Origin: Nitrososphaerota archaeon
GTDB lineage: Archaea; Thermoproteota; Nitrososphaeria; Nitrososphaerales; Nitrosopumilaceae
NCBI GenBank assembly: GCA_022573065.1
Contig: JACZUQ010000002.1
Coordinates: forward strand, 1 to 35,133
DNA length: 35,133 nt
Direction: 5' to 3'
Part shown: positions 16,539 to 24,856 of the stretch, one piece after another
Position numbering within the stretch: the stretch's first letter is position 1
Layout: each line of letters opens with the position of its first letter
Translations under genes and position numbers: made by a program
The notes under the pieces: model-generated
What the model was told of the DNA's origin: nothing
The model's database searches: none
The model's input: the letters and a program-made list of their open reading frames with translations, nothing else

Positions 16539-17359
16539 CAGAACCCTCCTAAGATTGATTTTTTCATGGAATCATAAGGGGCTTCCATTTCATGCCATAT
16601 TTTAAAGGCTATAACTGCCTGACCCAAAAGCATTTCATATCCATAAACGATTGTAGCTCCATTTTCTTTGGATTTTTTAATTAAATCTGTATTAATTGGC
16701 TTATACACAATGTCATAAACAATAGTTTTTTTATTGATAGTTGTTGTTGAGATTGGACTTGATTCATTTTTTAATCCAATAGACGTTGCATTTACAATAA
16801 AATTATATTCTGAAGCAGATTCTCCCACTTGATCTAATGTTATTGCATTAGCTTCAATTCCAATTTTATGCGCAAATTGGGCAAGTACATTTGCATTTTG
16901 TAATGTTCTGTTTGCAATTGTTATTTTTTTGGCTTTTTCTTTAGCAAATCCTGCAGTAATTGCTCTGGCAGCTCCTCCTGCCCCAATTAGCAATACGTTT
17001 GAATCTTTCACGCTTAGATTTCGCCTTTTTAGCGGATCTAAAAATCCATCCATATCTGTATTATAACCACTTAGTTTTCCATCAAAATTTGAAACCGTGT
17101 TTGTTGCCCCGATTAAACTGCACTCTTCACTAACATTATCAAGAAATTTGATCATCTCTACTTTGTGAGGAATAGTTACATTAAATCCACTAATCTTTAT
17201 TTTTTTTAATGATTCAATTCCAGCTGCTAATTCACCTTTTGGAATTCTGTATCCAATGTATGTACAATCAAGACCAAGTTCTCTAAATGCTGCATTGTGA
17301 ATGTTTGGAGATAAAGTATGATCTATCGGATCTCCTATCACAGCATATGTTTTAATCAT
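16538..17359 (-). CDS. aroE: Shikimate dehydrogenase
   Basis: NADP-dependent reduction of 3-dehydroshikimate to shikimate. The 273 residues carry the substrate site IGDPIDHTLSPNIHNAAF, GFNVTIPHK with catalytic Lys66, NTVSNFDGKLSGYNTDMDGF with the partner Asp, and the cofactor loop LIGAGGAARAI followed by IANRT, the NADP-specific pattern. The C-terminal GYEMLLGQAVIAFKIW is typical. It is preceded by about 100 bases and the small membrane protein gene at 17463. Confidence 0.95.
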   Translation of the reverse strand: MIKTYAVIGDPIDHTLSPNIHNAAFRELGLDCTYIGYRIPKGELAAGIESLKKIKISGFNVTIPHKVEMIKFLDNVSEECSLIGATNTVSNFDGKLSGYNTDMDGFLDPLKRRNLSVKDSNVLLIGAGGAARAITAGFAKEKAKKITIANRTLQNANVLAQFAHKIGIEANAITLDQVGESASEYNFIVNATSIGLKNESSPISTTTINKKTIVYDIVYKPINTDLIKKSKENGATIVYGYEMLLGQAVIAFKIWHEMEAPYDSMKKSILGGF

Positions 17360-17462
17360 CTAGTTTTTTCAATTTAATGAATGATATAAGCCTAAAAAAC
17401 AGTGTATTTGATTATTGATATCATTTAAGCAAAGTTCGTATAGTCAATTTTTTCTGGAAATT

Positions 17463-17669
17463 CTATAGTTGATTGATTTTTAGTTTAATTTGTGAAGATT
17501 TACGCACATAAATTATACCTGTATAAATTCCTACAAATCCAGCTAAAAATAATATTGACATAAATTGTTTTTCGCCCTTTGTTGGAGGCTCTGAAAATGC
17601 AAATGCTTCCTGGCCTGCAACAAATCCAGAAATTACAACTAATGCGAGTAATACTCCAATCTTTTTCAA
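17463..17669 (-). CDS. Small secreted or membrane-anchored protein inside the shikimate gene run
   Basis: 68 residues, TTG start. It begins with a clear signal-peptide pattern (MKKIGVLLALVVISGFVAG, cleavage possibly after QEAFA) and has a second hydrophobic segment (about 38-56, FMSILFLAGFVGIYTGIIY) followed by a basic tail. I do not recognise it. It sits between aroD and aroE, with about 190 bases of gap upstream and 100 downstream, so it may have its own promoter and interrupt the operon. The overlapping minus-strand frame at 17500-17742 lacks such an ordered pattern and was not called. Confidence 0.65.
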   Translation of the reverse strand: MKKIGVLLALVVISGFVAGQEAFAFSEPPTKGEKQFMSILFLAGFVGIYTGIIYVRKSSQIKLKINQL

Positions 17670-17857
17670 ATTCTTCTCTAATTTTATTATCCATTTTTCG
17701 TTTAAAGCAATTAGTTTGTTTTATCATACAAACAACGAACAAATCGTATTTTTGTTTAAGAACTTACTAAAATCGTCCTATTTCTTTCAGAATGGAATGC
17801 TAATTGATTTAGTAGATTTTACCTATCAATTAAAACCCAAACTTCAGATTTGATTTG

Positions 17858-18526
17858 CTATGTTTTTTTTAGAAGTTTCTTTACTTGTTCTAAACTGAAT
17901 TGTCCTGGCGCAACTGGTTTTCCAAGTGAGACATAAGTAAATGGAGAACCTAAGTAAAGACAAAGGATTCTGGACATTCTTCCATTATCTCCCATTGCAA
18001 ATGCAATTAGATTTGATTTTGGAGAATTGTTGTAAAGTGAAAGTACGTTAGAGGAATCATTAATCGTTTTTGCACTTGTTACAATTTTGATAAATTTTGA
18101 AAATTTGAGCATTTGTCTGCTCATTTTTCTTAAAGAAGATACACTAGGAGTTTTTTTAAAATCATGCCAAGAAACCAAAATCTCAGTTTTAGTTTTTTTT
18201 ACATAATTATGAAGATTTTTATTTTTTCTTAATGTATTAAACTCAATATCCAAAAGAAATGGACGATACTCTGCAATTAATTTTAAAATAGAAATCCTTT
18301 CTTTTTCAGTTCCTTGAAATTTTCCTCCTTCTGAAGATGGTCTTAACGTGCATACACATTTTCCTAATTTTTTTTTGACTAATTCAAGTGCTTCTGGAAT
18401 TTCTATGGGTTTTAAAAAATCAAATCTTAATTCGGCATAATCTGATTTTTTTAGGGCTTTTTTTAAAATTAAATCAAATTTTTTTGGAGTTTTTTCTGCT
18501 ATTGTAACACACGTTTTGAAAGCCAT
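17858..18526 (-). CDS. aroD: 3-dehydroquinate dehydratase, type I
   Basis: A Schiff-base dehydratase making 3-dehydroshikimate. The 222 residues match type I AroD: KTCVTIAEKTP at the first strand, DYAELRFDFL with the substrate Glu/Arg, CTLRPSSEGGKF, LLDIEFNT, VSWHDFKKTPS with the catalytic His, FIKIVTSAK with the Schiff-base Lys, and the C-terminal SPFTYVSLGKPVAPGQ. It begins two bases after the aroB' stop codon. Confidence 0.94.
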   Translation of the reverse strand: MAFKTCVTIAEKTPKKFDLILKKALKKSDYAELRFDFLKPIEIPEALELVKKKLGKCVCTLRPSSEGGKFQGTEKERISILKLIAEYRPFLLDIEFNTLRKNKNLHNYVKKTKTEILVSWHDFKKTPSVSSLRKMSRQMLKFSKFIKIVTSAKTINDSSNVLSLYNNSPKSNLIAFAMGDNGRMSRILCLYLGSPFTYVSLGKPVAPGQFSLEQVKKLLKKT

Positions 18527-18528
18527 GT

Positions 18529-19590
18529 TTATTTTTCTAAGATGTATTCATCAGAAACTTCCATTCCAAAATGTCTACCAGTTGCTGCTGTAGAATGTAC
18601 CAGAACAGAATCTCCTTTTTTGAGATGTGTAACAGATACTAAGTGGCCATTTGGTTTTATAAAACGAATAGTTTCTGCATCTTGTGCAATTATTCCGCCT
18701 ACCTCATCACCTGCTTGTGCCTTGATCATTAGCATTGGTCTCCTTTCAATTTTTGAGCGACCTACAGTAACTCTTCGCGCCTTTCCTTTTGAATCAAGCA
18801 CCAAAACTTCAGAACCTGTTTCAATCTCTGAAAGATAGTTTGTTGTACCATCTGGAGCAATTGTATAACAATGAACTGCACCTGCATTTACTCTAAATGG
18901 TCTAGGAGATGTAAATGAGGATCCAACAGATTCATTATGAACTAGAAACATAAAGTTTGATCTATTTCCTATCAACATTCCTTCTCCTTTATGCAACATT
19001 GATGCAGTATCTACACAAACCCTCTCTCCATCACCTACTTCTTTAATTTCAATAATTTTTGCAGGTTGTAACTCAAAGCTTTTACTTCCAAGATAAACTA
19101 GGACTTCTCTTACTTGATTAATAGAACCTGTGTTGAATATTACTCCATCAACTCCTACCTCAAGAATCGAAAACATCTTACGTACTTCTTCCGGATTTCT
19201 TGCAAGTGCAAATATCTTGGTATGAATTTTATGTAATTTAGCTATAATATTCTCTAGTGGAATTATCTTCCAATCTTTTACTTCAATAATGACAAAATCT
19301 AACCCTTTTTTTGCTGAAACTAAGATTTTATCAATATCTTTATTTGATAAAACTTTGAATTTTTTGCCAACCTTCTTTCCTTTTGGTTTAGCAGATGATT
19401 CTTTATCTAAAATTACGTATTTTGCTTTAGCTGATGGATAAATGGTTGAAAGCTTTGTTTTGATTTTAGAAATTTTTTTTGGATCAACATAGACTATGTG
19501 TAATCCCTCATTTTCAAGATGTTGTAAAAATTTGCCAAGTTGAGGCATAGATACCTTTGGTGAAATTATGAGTTCTCTATTTTTTATCAA
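18529..19590 (-). CDS. aroB': 3-dehydroquinate synthase II (AroB')
   Basis: NAD-dependent oxidative deamination and cyclisation of 2-amino-3,7-dideoxy-D-threo-hept-6-ulosonate to 3-dehydroquinate, the archaeal bypass of DAHP. The 353-residue length is typical. Recognisable segments are ARNPEEVRKMFSILEVGVDG, ERVCVDTASMLHKGEGMLIG, FRVNAGAVHCYT and GRSKIERRPMLMIKA. The start is TTG, 14 bases inside the end of the aldolase gene, implying coupled translation. Confidence 0.93.
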   Translation of the reverse strand: MIKNRELIISPKVSMPQLGKFLQHLENEGLHIVYVDPKKISKIKTKLSTIYPSAKAKYVILDKESSAKPKGKKVGKKFKVLSNKDIDKILVSAKKGLDFVIIEVKDWKIIPLENIIAKLHKIHTKIFALARNPEEVRKMFSILEVGVDGVIFNTGSINQVREVLVYLGSKSFELQPAKIIEIKEVGDGERVCVDTASMLHKGEGMLIGNRSNFMFLVHNESVGSSFTSPRPFRVNAGAVHCYTIAPDGTTNYLSEIETGSEVLVLDSKGKARRVTVGRSKIERRPMLMIKAQAGDEVGGIIAQDAETIRFIKPNGHLVSVTHLKKGDSVLVHSTAATGRHFGMEVSDEYILEK

Positions 19591-20365
19591 TTTTTTTTAA
19601 AGCTTCCTGTGCTGTTTCCTTATTGAAGATAATAGATGCTAGTGCTCTAACCATTTGTTCAGGGGATTTATGTCCAAAGATATTTCTTCCATATGTTACA
19701 CCTTTTGCTCCCGCCTTCATAGCATCTTCAGTCATCTGAAGTACATCCAAATCAGTTTTAGCTTTTGGTCCTCCTGCAATCACAATTGGAACTGGTGTGC
19801 CTTTAACTACTTTTGAAAATGAATCAACATCTCCTGTGTATACTGTCTTTACAATATCTGCTCCACAATCTGCTCCTATTCGTGCTACATGTGCAACAAT
19901 TTCAGGATCATGTGGGTCTTTGATCTTTTCTCCTCTTGGATACATCATTGCTAAAAGTGGCATATTCCATTTGTGACATTGTTCAGAGGTTTTTCCCAAC
20001 TGTTCTAACATTTCTGGTTCTTCCTTGCCGCCAATGTTTATGTGAAGAGATACTCCATCTGCCCCTAATCTAATTGCTTCTTCAACAGAACCTATTAGCA
20101 TCTTTCTGTTAGGAAATGACGAAAGCGATGTGCTTCCAGAAAAATGTACTAAAATTCCAATCCTCGTTGGTTTTGGAAGTGTTTTTAAAATTCCTTTATT
20201 AATAATTACACTCGTTAATCCGTGATGTTCACATTTGTATATGACCGAATGTGGATCCTCAAGACCTTCTATAGGGCCATCTGATATTCCATGATCCATT
20301 GGAATGCAAAGCATTTTTCCCTTGCGAAGAATTCGGTTTAATCTAATTTCATGTCCAGAAACCAT
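19577..20365 (-). CDS. aroA': 2-amino-3,7-dideoxy-D-threo-hept-6-ulosonate synthase (AroA')
   Basis: A class I aldolase joining L-aspartate semialdehyde to a 6-deoxy-5-ketofructose 1-phosphate unit, the first step of the DAHP-independent shikimate route. The 262 residues show IRLNRILRKGKMLCIPMDHGISDGP (shown in part), LGADGVSLHINIGG, PLLAMMYPRGE, GADIVKTVYTGD with the probable Schiff-base Lys, VIAGGPKAKTD and GVTYGRNIFGH. It is the first gene of the long minus-strand run and has a TATA-like box about 27 bases before its ATG. Confidence 0.94.
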   Translation of the reverse strand: MVSGHEIRLNRILRKGKMLCIPMDHGISDGPIEGLEDPHSVIYKCEHHGLTSVIINKGILKTLPKPTRIGILVHFSGSTSLSSFPNRKMLIGSVEEAIRLGADGVSLHINIGGKEEPEMLEQLGKTSEQCHKWNMPLLAMMYPRGEKIKDPHDPEIVAHVARIGADCGADIVKTVYTGDVDSFSKVVKGTPVPIVIAGGPKAKTDLDVLQMTEDAMKAGAKGVTYGRNIFGHKSPEQMVRALASIIFNKETAQEALKKIDKK

Positions 20366-20386
20366 GAAGAATATCTTTTTGTACCT

Positions 20387-20397
20387 TACTTAAAAAT
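20387..20397 (-). promoter_or_regulatory. Probable promoter of the shikimate gene run
   Basis: Read on the minus strand, TTATTTTTAAG is centred about 27 bases upstream of the aroA' ATG at 20365, the usual place of an archaeal box A. No operator-like repeat is evident next to it. Confidence 0.45.
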
Positions 20398-20501
20398 AAC
20401 GTGACTCTTGATTAAAACAAAATCAAATCAACTGATCTCATTTAGAATTTTCATGCACTCAAGGATTAAATATCAATTTACAAGCACAAAAATCAAGTCA
20501 A

Positions 20502-21620
20502 TTGAGCCAAATTATTGAACAGATTCATTCAAGCGAAATAAGTGACATTCTTGAAAATGCTCTTGATGGAAAAAGGCCTGAGTATGATGATTGTTTAAGA
20601 TTGCTTGAATCAAACGAAATTCATCTTATGGGTCTTACAGCAGGCCATCTTACCAGAAAGCGTTTTGGGAAAAAGGCCTCATTTGTAAATAACATTATTC
20701 TAAATTACACTAATGTTTGTATAACCGACTGTAAGTTTTGTGCATTTTATAGACCACCAGGTGATGATGAATCATATACTTTGTCTCTTGAAAACATAGA
20801 AGCCAGAGTAAAAACTGCATGGGAATTATACAAAATTAGACAGGTACTCATTCAGGGTGGACACAACCCAGATCTTGGTGTAGAGTATTATGAAGAAGCG
20901 TTTAGAATGATTAGATCAAAATACCCAAAAATTGGAGTACATGGACTTTCTACTTCTGAAATAGATATGATAGCTCGTGTTGAAAAATCATCTACAAAAG
21001 AAATTTTATCTAGACTAAAAGATTCAGGCTTACAATCAATTCCAGGTGCAGGAGCAGAAATTTTAGTTGATTCTGTTAAAGACATCATTAGTCCTAAAAA
21101 AATTACAAGTGATGAATGGATCCGAATAATGCGTGAGGCTCATGAGCTTGGATTGCCAGCTTCTGCCACAATGATGTATGGTTCTGTCGAATCAACAAGT
21201 GACATTGCCGAACATTTTGAAAAAATTGTTCAACTCCAAGAAAAAACGCATGGATTTATGGCCTTTATTCCATGGAGTTTTGAGCCAAATAATACTCTTT
21301 TACAAAAAGAAAACACTGTTCGTTATGGTGCAGGCGGTACACAGCTATTGAAAATGATTGCAATATCTCGACTTGTTTTAGATGGATTTATTCCTCACAT
21401 ACAATCTTCTTGGCTAACTAATGGAGTTGGTATGGCTCAGATTGCATTACAATATGGTGCAGATGATTTTGGTGGAACTTTAATTGGAGAAGAAGTTGTA
21501 TCTTGCACAGGTTCAAGATCCACTGAATTAACTGATAAAAAAATTATTGATGCTATTCAACAAATCGGCTATCAGGTAGAAGAACGAGATAATTTTTACA
21601 ATACAGTTTGCATGCATTAA
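20502..21620 (+). CDS. mqnC: MqnC-like radical SAM enzyme (cyclic dehypoxanthine futalosine synthase family)
   Basis: 372 residues, TTG start. The radical SAM site is Cys73, Cys77, Cys80 (CITDCKFC). The family also includes CofH of F420 synthesis, but several segments favour MqnC: FCAFYRPPGDDESY after the cluster, MMYGSVEST, GFMAFIPWSFEPNNTLL, and SSWLTNGVGMAQIALQYGADDFGG. MqnC closes dehypoxanthine futalosine in the futalosine menaquinone route. The facing gene is a UbiD decarboxylase, a family also used in that route. The two stop codons overlap in a TTAA. A CofH-like role is not excluded. Confidence 0.82.
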   Translation: MSQIIEQIHSSEISDILENALDGKRPEYDDCLRLLESNEIHLMGLTAGHLTRKRFGKKASFVNNIILNYTNVCITDCKFCAFYRPPGDDESYTLSLENIEARVKTAWELYKIRQVLIQGGHNPDLGVEYYEEAFRMIRSKYPKIGVHGLSTSEIDMIARVEKSSTKEILSRLKDSGLQSIPGAGAEILVDSVKDIISPKKITSDEWIRIMREAHELGLPASATMMYGSVESTSDIAEHFEKIVQLQEKTHGFMAFIPWSFEPNNTLLQKENTVRYGAGGTQLLKMIAISRLVLDGFIPHIQSSWLTNGVGMAQIALQYGADDFGGTLIGEEVVSCTGSRSTELTDKKIIDAIQQIGYQVEERDNFYNTVCMH

Positions 21621-23059
21621 AGTCCATATTTGGACCACTTTGAATCTACAAGCTCTTTTGTAGCGTCATCTGTTTTTACTAGCTCTTGAATTTCTCGCTC
21701 GTAACCTTCCTCTTTGGTTTTTTGTGTTGCATCAATTCCAAGTTTTGAGCCTAAATTCACTCGAGAAGATGCAGGATCCAAAGTATCTGTTGGTGTATTA
21801 TCAATAATTATTGTGTCTCTTGCCGCATCAGCTCTTGTAGTAACTGCCCAAATTACATCGTTCATATCATGAACGTTCACATCAGCATCTACTACAACGA
21901 AGATTTTTGTTAAGGCAAGCTGTCCTAATCCCCATAGTCCCATCATGACCTTTTTTGCTTGTCCTGGATACATTTTTTTTATTGATATGATAGCAATTCC
22001 TTGAAACCATCCAGCAGCAGGCATTGCAAAATCAACTACCTCTGGTTGAAACATTCGGATTAATGGCAAAAACGAACGCTCAATAACTTTCCCAATAAAT
22101 GAATCCTCAAGTATTGGTTTACCAACTATCGTAGTAAGGTAGATTGGTTTTTTTCGTTGCATAATTCCAGTCAGCGTAAATGTAGGATAAGGTTCCTTTG
22201 GAGTATAGTATCCAGTATGATCACCAAACGGTCCTTCATCTCTTATGTCCGTGGGATCAACGTATCCTTCAAGAACCATTTCTGCATTTGCTGGTACCTC
22301 AAGGTCAATTGTCTTGCATTTTACAATTTTGATTCCTTTCTTTCTTGAAATTCCTGCAAAGAGATATTTGTCAAGTCCTTCAGGAACAGGGGCAACAGCT
22401 GAAAAAACTGTGGCAGGATCTCCTCCAATAATTATTGCCACTTCAATTTTTTTACCTTTTTCTTTTGCAATATCATGATGATGTGCACCACGCTTGTGTT
22501 TTTGCCAATGCATTAATGCATGAGTCGCATCTAAAATTTGCATCCTGTATACGCCTAAGTTCCTAACTCCTGTTTCAGGATGTTTAGTTGCAACAAGACC
22601 AAATGTGATAAATTTTCCTGCGTCTTTTGGCCAAGTTTTTAGAATTGGAATTTTATCAAATGATGGAGAATCATTTATCACTTCAGTTACTGGTCCACTG
22701 TTTTCAAGTTTAGGAAATATCTCACCCATCTTTGAAAGTTCTGGAAGTTTTTTTATTTTATTTAAAAAACCAGACGGTATTTCCATCTTTGTCATATCTA
22801 CAATTCGTTGACCTATCTCTGTAAAATCAGATGTCTGTAGACCAATCTCGAGTCTTTTTATTGAACCAAAAGCGTTACCTAAAACTGGCATATCGTAACC
22901 TTTTACATCTTCAAACAAAACTGCAGGTCCATTTGCATACATTATTCTTTTCAAAATTTCTGCAATCTCTAAGTTTACATCTACTTGAGTCTTAACTCGT
23001 TTGAGCTCGCCTGCATTTTCTAGTTCTTTAATAAATTGACCAATGTCCTCGATGGGCAC
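21617..23059 (-). CDS. ubiD: UbiD-family decarboxylase
   Basis: A prenylated-FMN-dependent decarboxylase of aromatic or unsaturated acids, 480 residues (family about 480-500). Characteristic segments are the N-terminal IGQFIKELENAGELKRV, NLGVYRMQILD, MHWQKHKRGAHHH, VAIIIGGDPA, DEGPFGDHTGYY with the conserved acidic site, and DVNVHDMNDVIWAVTTR and GIDATQKT near the end. It needs a UbiX-type prenyltransferase, not present here. Convergence with the MqnC-like gene suggests quinone synthesis, but the substrate cannot be told from sequence. Confidence 0.9.
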   Translation of the reverse strand: MPIEDIGQFIKELENAGELKRVKTQVDVNLEIAEILKRIMYANGPAVLFEDVKGYDMPVLGNAFGSIKRLEIGLQTSDFTEIGQRIVDMTKMEIPSGFLNKIKKLPELSKMGEIFPKLENSGPVTEVINDSPSFDKIPILKTWPKDAGKFITFGLVATKHPETGVRNLGVYRMQILDATHALMHWQKHKRGAHHHDIAKEKGKKIEVAIIIGGDPATVFSAVAPVPEGLDKYLFAGISRKKGIKIVKCKTIDLEVPANAEMVLEGYVDPTDIRDEGPFGDHTGYYTPKEPYPTFTLTGIMQRKKPIYLTTIVGKPILEDSFIGKVIERSFLPLIRMFQPEVVDFAMPAAGWFQGIAIISIKKMYPGQAKKVMMGLWGLGQLALTKIFVVVDADVNVHDMNDVIWAVTTRADAARDTIIIDNTPTDTLDPASSRVNLGSKLGIDATQKTKEEGYEREIQELVKTDDATKELVDSKWSKYGL

Positions 23060-23173
23060 CCATCTATTCTGATTTGATGATAGTATAAAGCTTAACTAGA
23101 TTTGTCATATAACGCATTTTTTTGGAAAATTATTAACAAATGGATTTTAATTCAAAGTAACAGGTTTTTGATT

Positions 23174-23404
23174 GTGGTCGAAGATAAATGTCCTATCTGT
23201 AAGGGAAATGGAACAATTAAGCTACTTGGCTCTGAATGCCCATTTTGTAATGGAACTGGAGACTTTACAAAAACTGCTGAAAGTTATCTAGTTTCACATA
23301 TTTGCCAGTGCATCTTTTTGGATAGAAAAAAATGTCCATTATGTGGAAAGAACTGCCATCATGATACTCCAAACAAACCTAAAATTTTGATTGGACCAAC
23401 TTAG
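23174..23404 (+). CDS. Small zinc-finger protein with DnaJ-type CxxCxGxG repeats
   Basis: From the GTG at 23174 it has 76 residues. Cysteines are in pairs: CPICKGNG and CPFCNGTG, the pattern of the DnaJ central zinc domain, then CQC and CPLCGKNCHHD. Eight or more Cys and two His suggest two zinc sites. A TTTTAA box about 26 bases upstream supports GTG 23174 as the start; TTG 23168 or 23102 would lengthen the N-terminus. No J domain is attached. It may be a stand-alone chaperone or nucleic-acid-binding zinc protein; the family is not identified. Confidence 0.7.
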   Translation: MVEDKCPICKGNGTIKLLGSECPFCNGTGDFTKTAESYLVSHICQCIFLDRKKCPLCGKNCHHDTPNKPKILIGPT

Positions 23405-23423
23405 AGAACTTATTTTTTAAAAT

Positions 23424-23801
23424 TTAATCTACTGGAGGCAGCTCGTTTTTTCTTTCATGACCACCTGAACCAAACTTGCAGTAAAAACACATGTCAGATT
23501 GCATATGAGTTAATTGATGAATTTGTATAGCTCCAAGCTTTAATGCGATCTTAGTTAGTAATTTGTATTTTAATGGCATGGCAGGAATAACTTCATCAAG
23601 ATATACCTTGTAATGTTCTGGACAAAATTTCAGAGTTACTTTGCTTGGTTCATTTCCCTTTTGGTTTACTTGTTTTGTAAAATTGATTTGCTCTCTAATG
23701 TATTCATGTTTTGGACATGGACATTTTCGTCCTCCAGGATGTTTGTAGGCAGGAGTATTTTTCCAATCAAATCCTGGATACTCTTTTTCAAAATCGTCCA
23801 A
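23424..23801 (-). CDS. Hypothetical Cys/His-rich protein
   Basis: 125 residues from a TTG start, with TTTATAAAT about 25 bases upstream on the minus strand. Possible metal ligands occur as CPCPKH (residues 28-33), FCPEH (59-63), HQLTH, and DMCFYC near the C-terminus, a spacing suggesting one or two zinc or iron-sulfur sites. The middle (PLKYKLLTKIALKLGAI) is a basic helix. I do not recognise the family. It converges on the zinc-finger gene at 23174. Confidence 0.7.
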   Translation of the reverse strand: MDDFEKEYPGFDWKNTPAYKHPGGRKCPCPKHEYIREQINFTKQVNQKGNEPSKVTLKFCPEHYKVYLDEVIPAMPLKYKLLTKIALKLGAIQIHQLTHMQSDMCFYCKFGSGGHERKNELPPVD

Positions 23802-23937
23802 TACTTAGACCTGTCCTTCAATATTTATAAAACTTGGTCTGATTAGGAAAAAAATTGGATGATTAATGAAATTCAGTTAATCTGACGTTTGAATCTAAAC
23901 AAAATGTAAATAAAGCACACCTTATGTATTCACAACA

Positions 23938-24819
23938 TTGGCTACTAAGCGTAAATCTACTAAAACTAAAACTAAAACTAAAACTAAAACTAAAACTAAA
24001 AAAGATCTTGAATCTAAAATTGCACAATTAGAGGCTAAGCTATCTAAACTTTCAACCCAAGTAGATCAAAAGCCTTCGGGACAAGCACAGTCAGCACCAC
24101 CTCCACCACCAAAACCAGCTGAAACAGCAAAACCAGCTGAAACAGCAAAACCAGCTGAAACAGCAAAACCAGCTGAAACAGCAAAACCAGCTGAAACAGC
24201 AAAACCAGCTGAAACAGCAAAACCAGCTGAAGCACCAAAGCCATCTGCACAAACTGAAGCCGCGCCACCAGTAACCCTTGATACAATCATCGAAAAGGTT
24301 CCAACGGGAAACTGGAATTTACAAAAAGCAATAACAACTGGCTATTCTCCTGAAAATGCACGAGCTTGGGCAAGACGACATCCAGATGTAGGTGGAGAAG
24401 TACCAACAACTAGTTGGACACTTCAAAAATCAAAGATTACAGGTTACACTGCACCATCAAATAGGTACTTTGCAACAAAACAAAGACTAGCATATCATCC
24501 ACCTGAAACAAGCTTTACAGGCTATGGAGTTAATCTTGGACATGGAGCAGCTCAAACACAAGCTCAAGCCCCTCCACCACCCCCACCAAAGGAAGATAGT
24601 GCCCTTCCAAAGGAAACTGGTTCATCAGGAGGCGGTAGTTCCAAAAAACAATCACTTGAAGACTATGAGAAAGATTACTTGGCAAGATTAGATCAACAAC
24701 AAGTCGAAGCTCGAGAGTTGCAAGCAGCTGCTGAAGAATTGGCATCAAAAAAACGCACAGACTCAGGTTCATCTAGCTCTGGTGGTTCAACTCATGGTTC
24801 ACTACCAAAAGGATTCTAA
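23938..24819 (+). CDS. Low-complexity repeat protein (TK and PAETAK repeats, coiled coil)
   Basis: 293 residues, TTG start (MATKRKS). Ordered segments are: seven Thr-Lys dipeptides (8-21); a short heptad coil DLESKIAQLEAKLSKLSTQV; a proline run; six perfect PAETAK units plus PAEAPK (about 60-101); two related modules, VPTGNWNLQKAITTGY and VPTTSWTLQKSKITGY, with a third partial TGY (SFTGYGVN); a proline run; then a Gly/Ser-rich region and a helix DYEKDYLARLDQQ. No signal peptide or membrane segment is seen. It could be a structural, chromatin-associated or cell-surface scaffold; function unknown. It converges on the peroxiredoxin gene. Confidence 0.75.
   Translation: MATKRKSTKTKTKTKTKTKTKKDLESKIAQLEAKLSKLSTQVDQKPSGQAQSAPPPPPKPAETAKPAETAKPAETAKPAETAKPAETAKPAETAKPAEAPKPSAQTEAAPPVTLDTIIEKVPTGNWNLQKAITTGYSPENARAWARRHPDVGGEVPTTSWTLQKSKITGYTAPSNRYFATKQRLAYHPPETSFTGYGVNLGHGAAQTQAQAPPPPPPKEDSALPKETGSSGGGSSKKQSLEDYEKDYLARLDQQQVEARELQAAAEELASKKRTDSGSSSSGGSTHGSLPKGF
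23959..24000. repeat. Tandem hexamer ACTAAA, seven perfect copies
   Basis: Seven uninterrupted ACTAAA units encode (Thr-Lys)7. Identical codons in every unit mark a recent or slippage-prone microsatellite rather than a selected peptide drifted at synonymous sites. Confidence 0.95.
24115..24240. repeat. Tandem 18-base repeat, six perfect copies and one diverged
   Basis: The unit CCAGCTGAAACAGCAAAA (Pro-Ala-Glu-Thr-Ala-Lys) occurs at 24115, 24133, 24151, 24169, 24187 and 24205 without a mismatch, with a diverged seventh at 24223. Identity at the DNA level indicates recent expansion, so copy number probably varies between strains. Confidence 0.95.
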
Positions 24820-24856
24820 CCCTAAAACCTTCTTTTCTTTTAATTATTTTTTAAAG

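Noticed and set aside
17500..17742. 80-residue minus-strand frame overlapping the small membrane protein gene
   Set aside because: The overlapping frame at 17463-17669 has a clean signal peptide and transmembrane pattern; this one has scattered Cys/Trp typical of a shifted frame.
24044..24290. Two minus-strand frames rich in Ala/Gly/Phe or Leu/Val opposite the PAETAK repeats
   Set aside because: They are repeat-generated shadows of the tandem 18-base unit, with no start signal and no independent composition.
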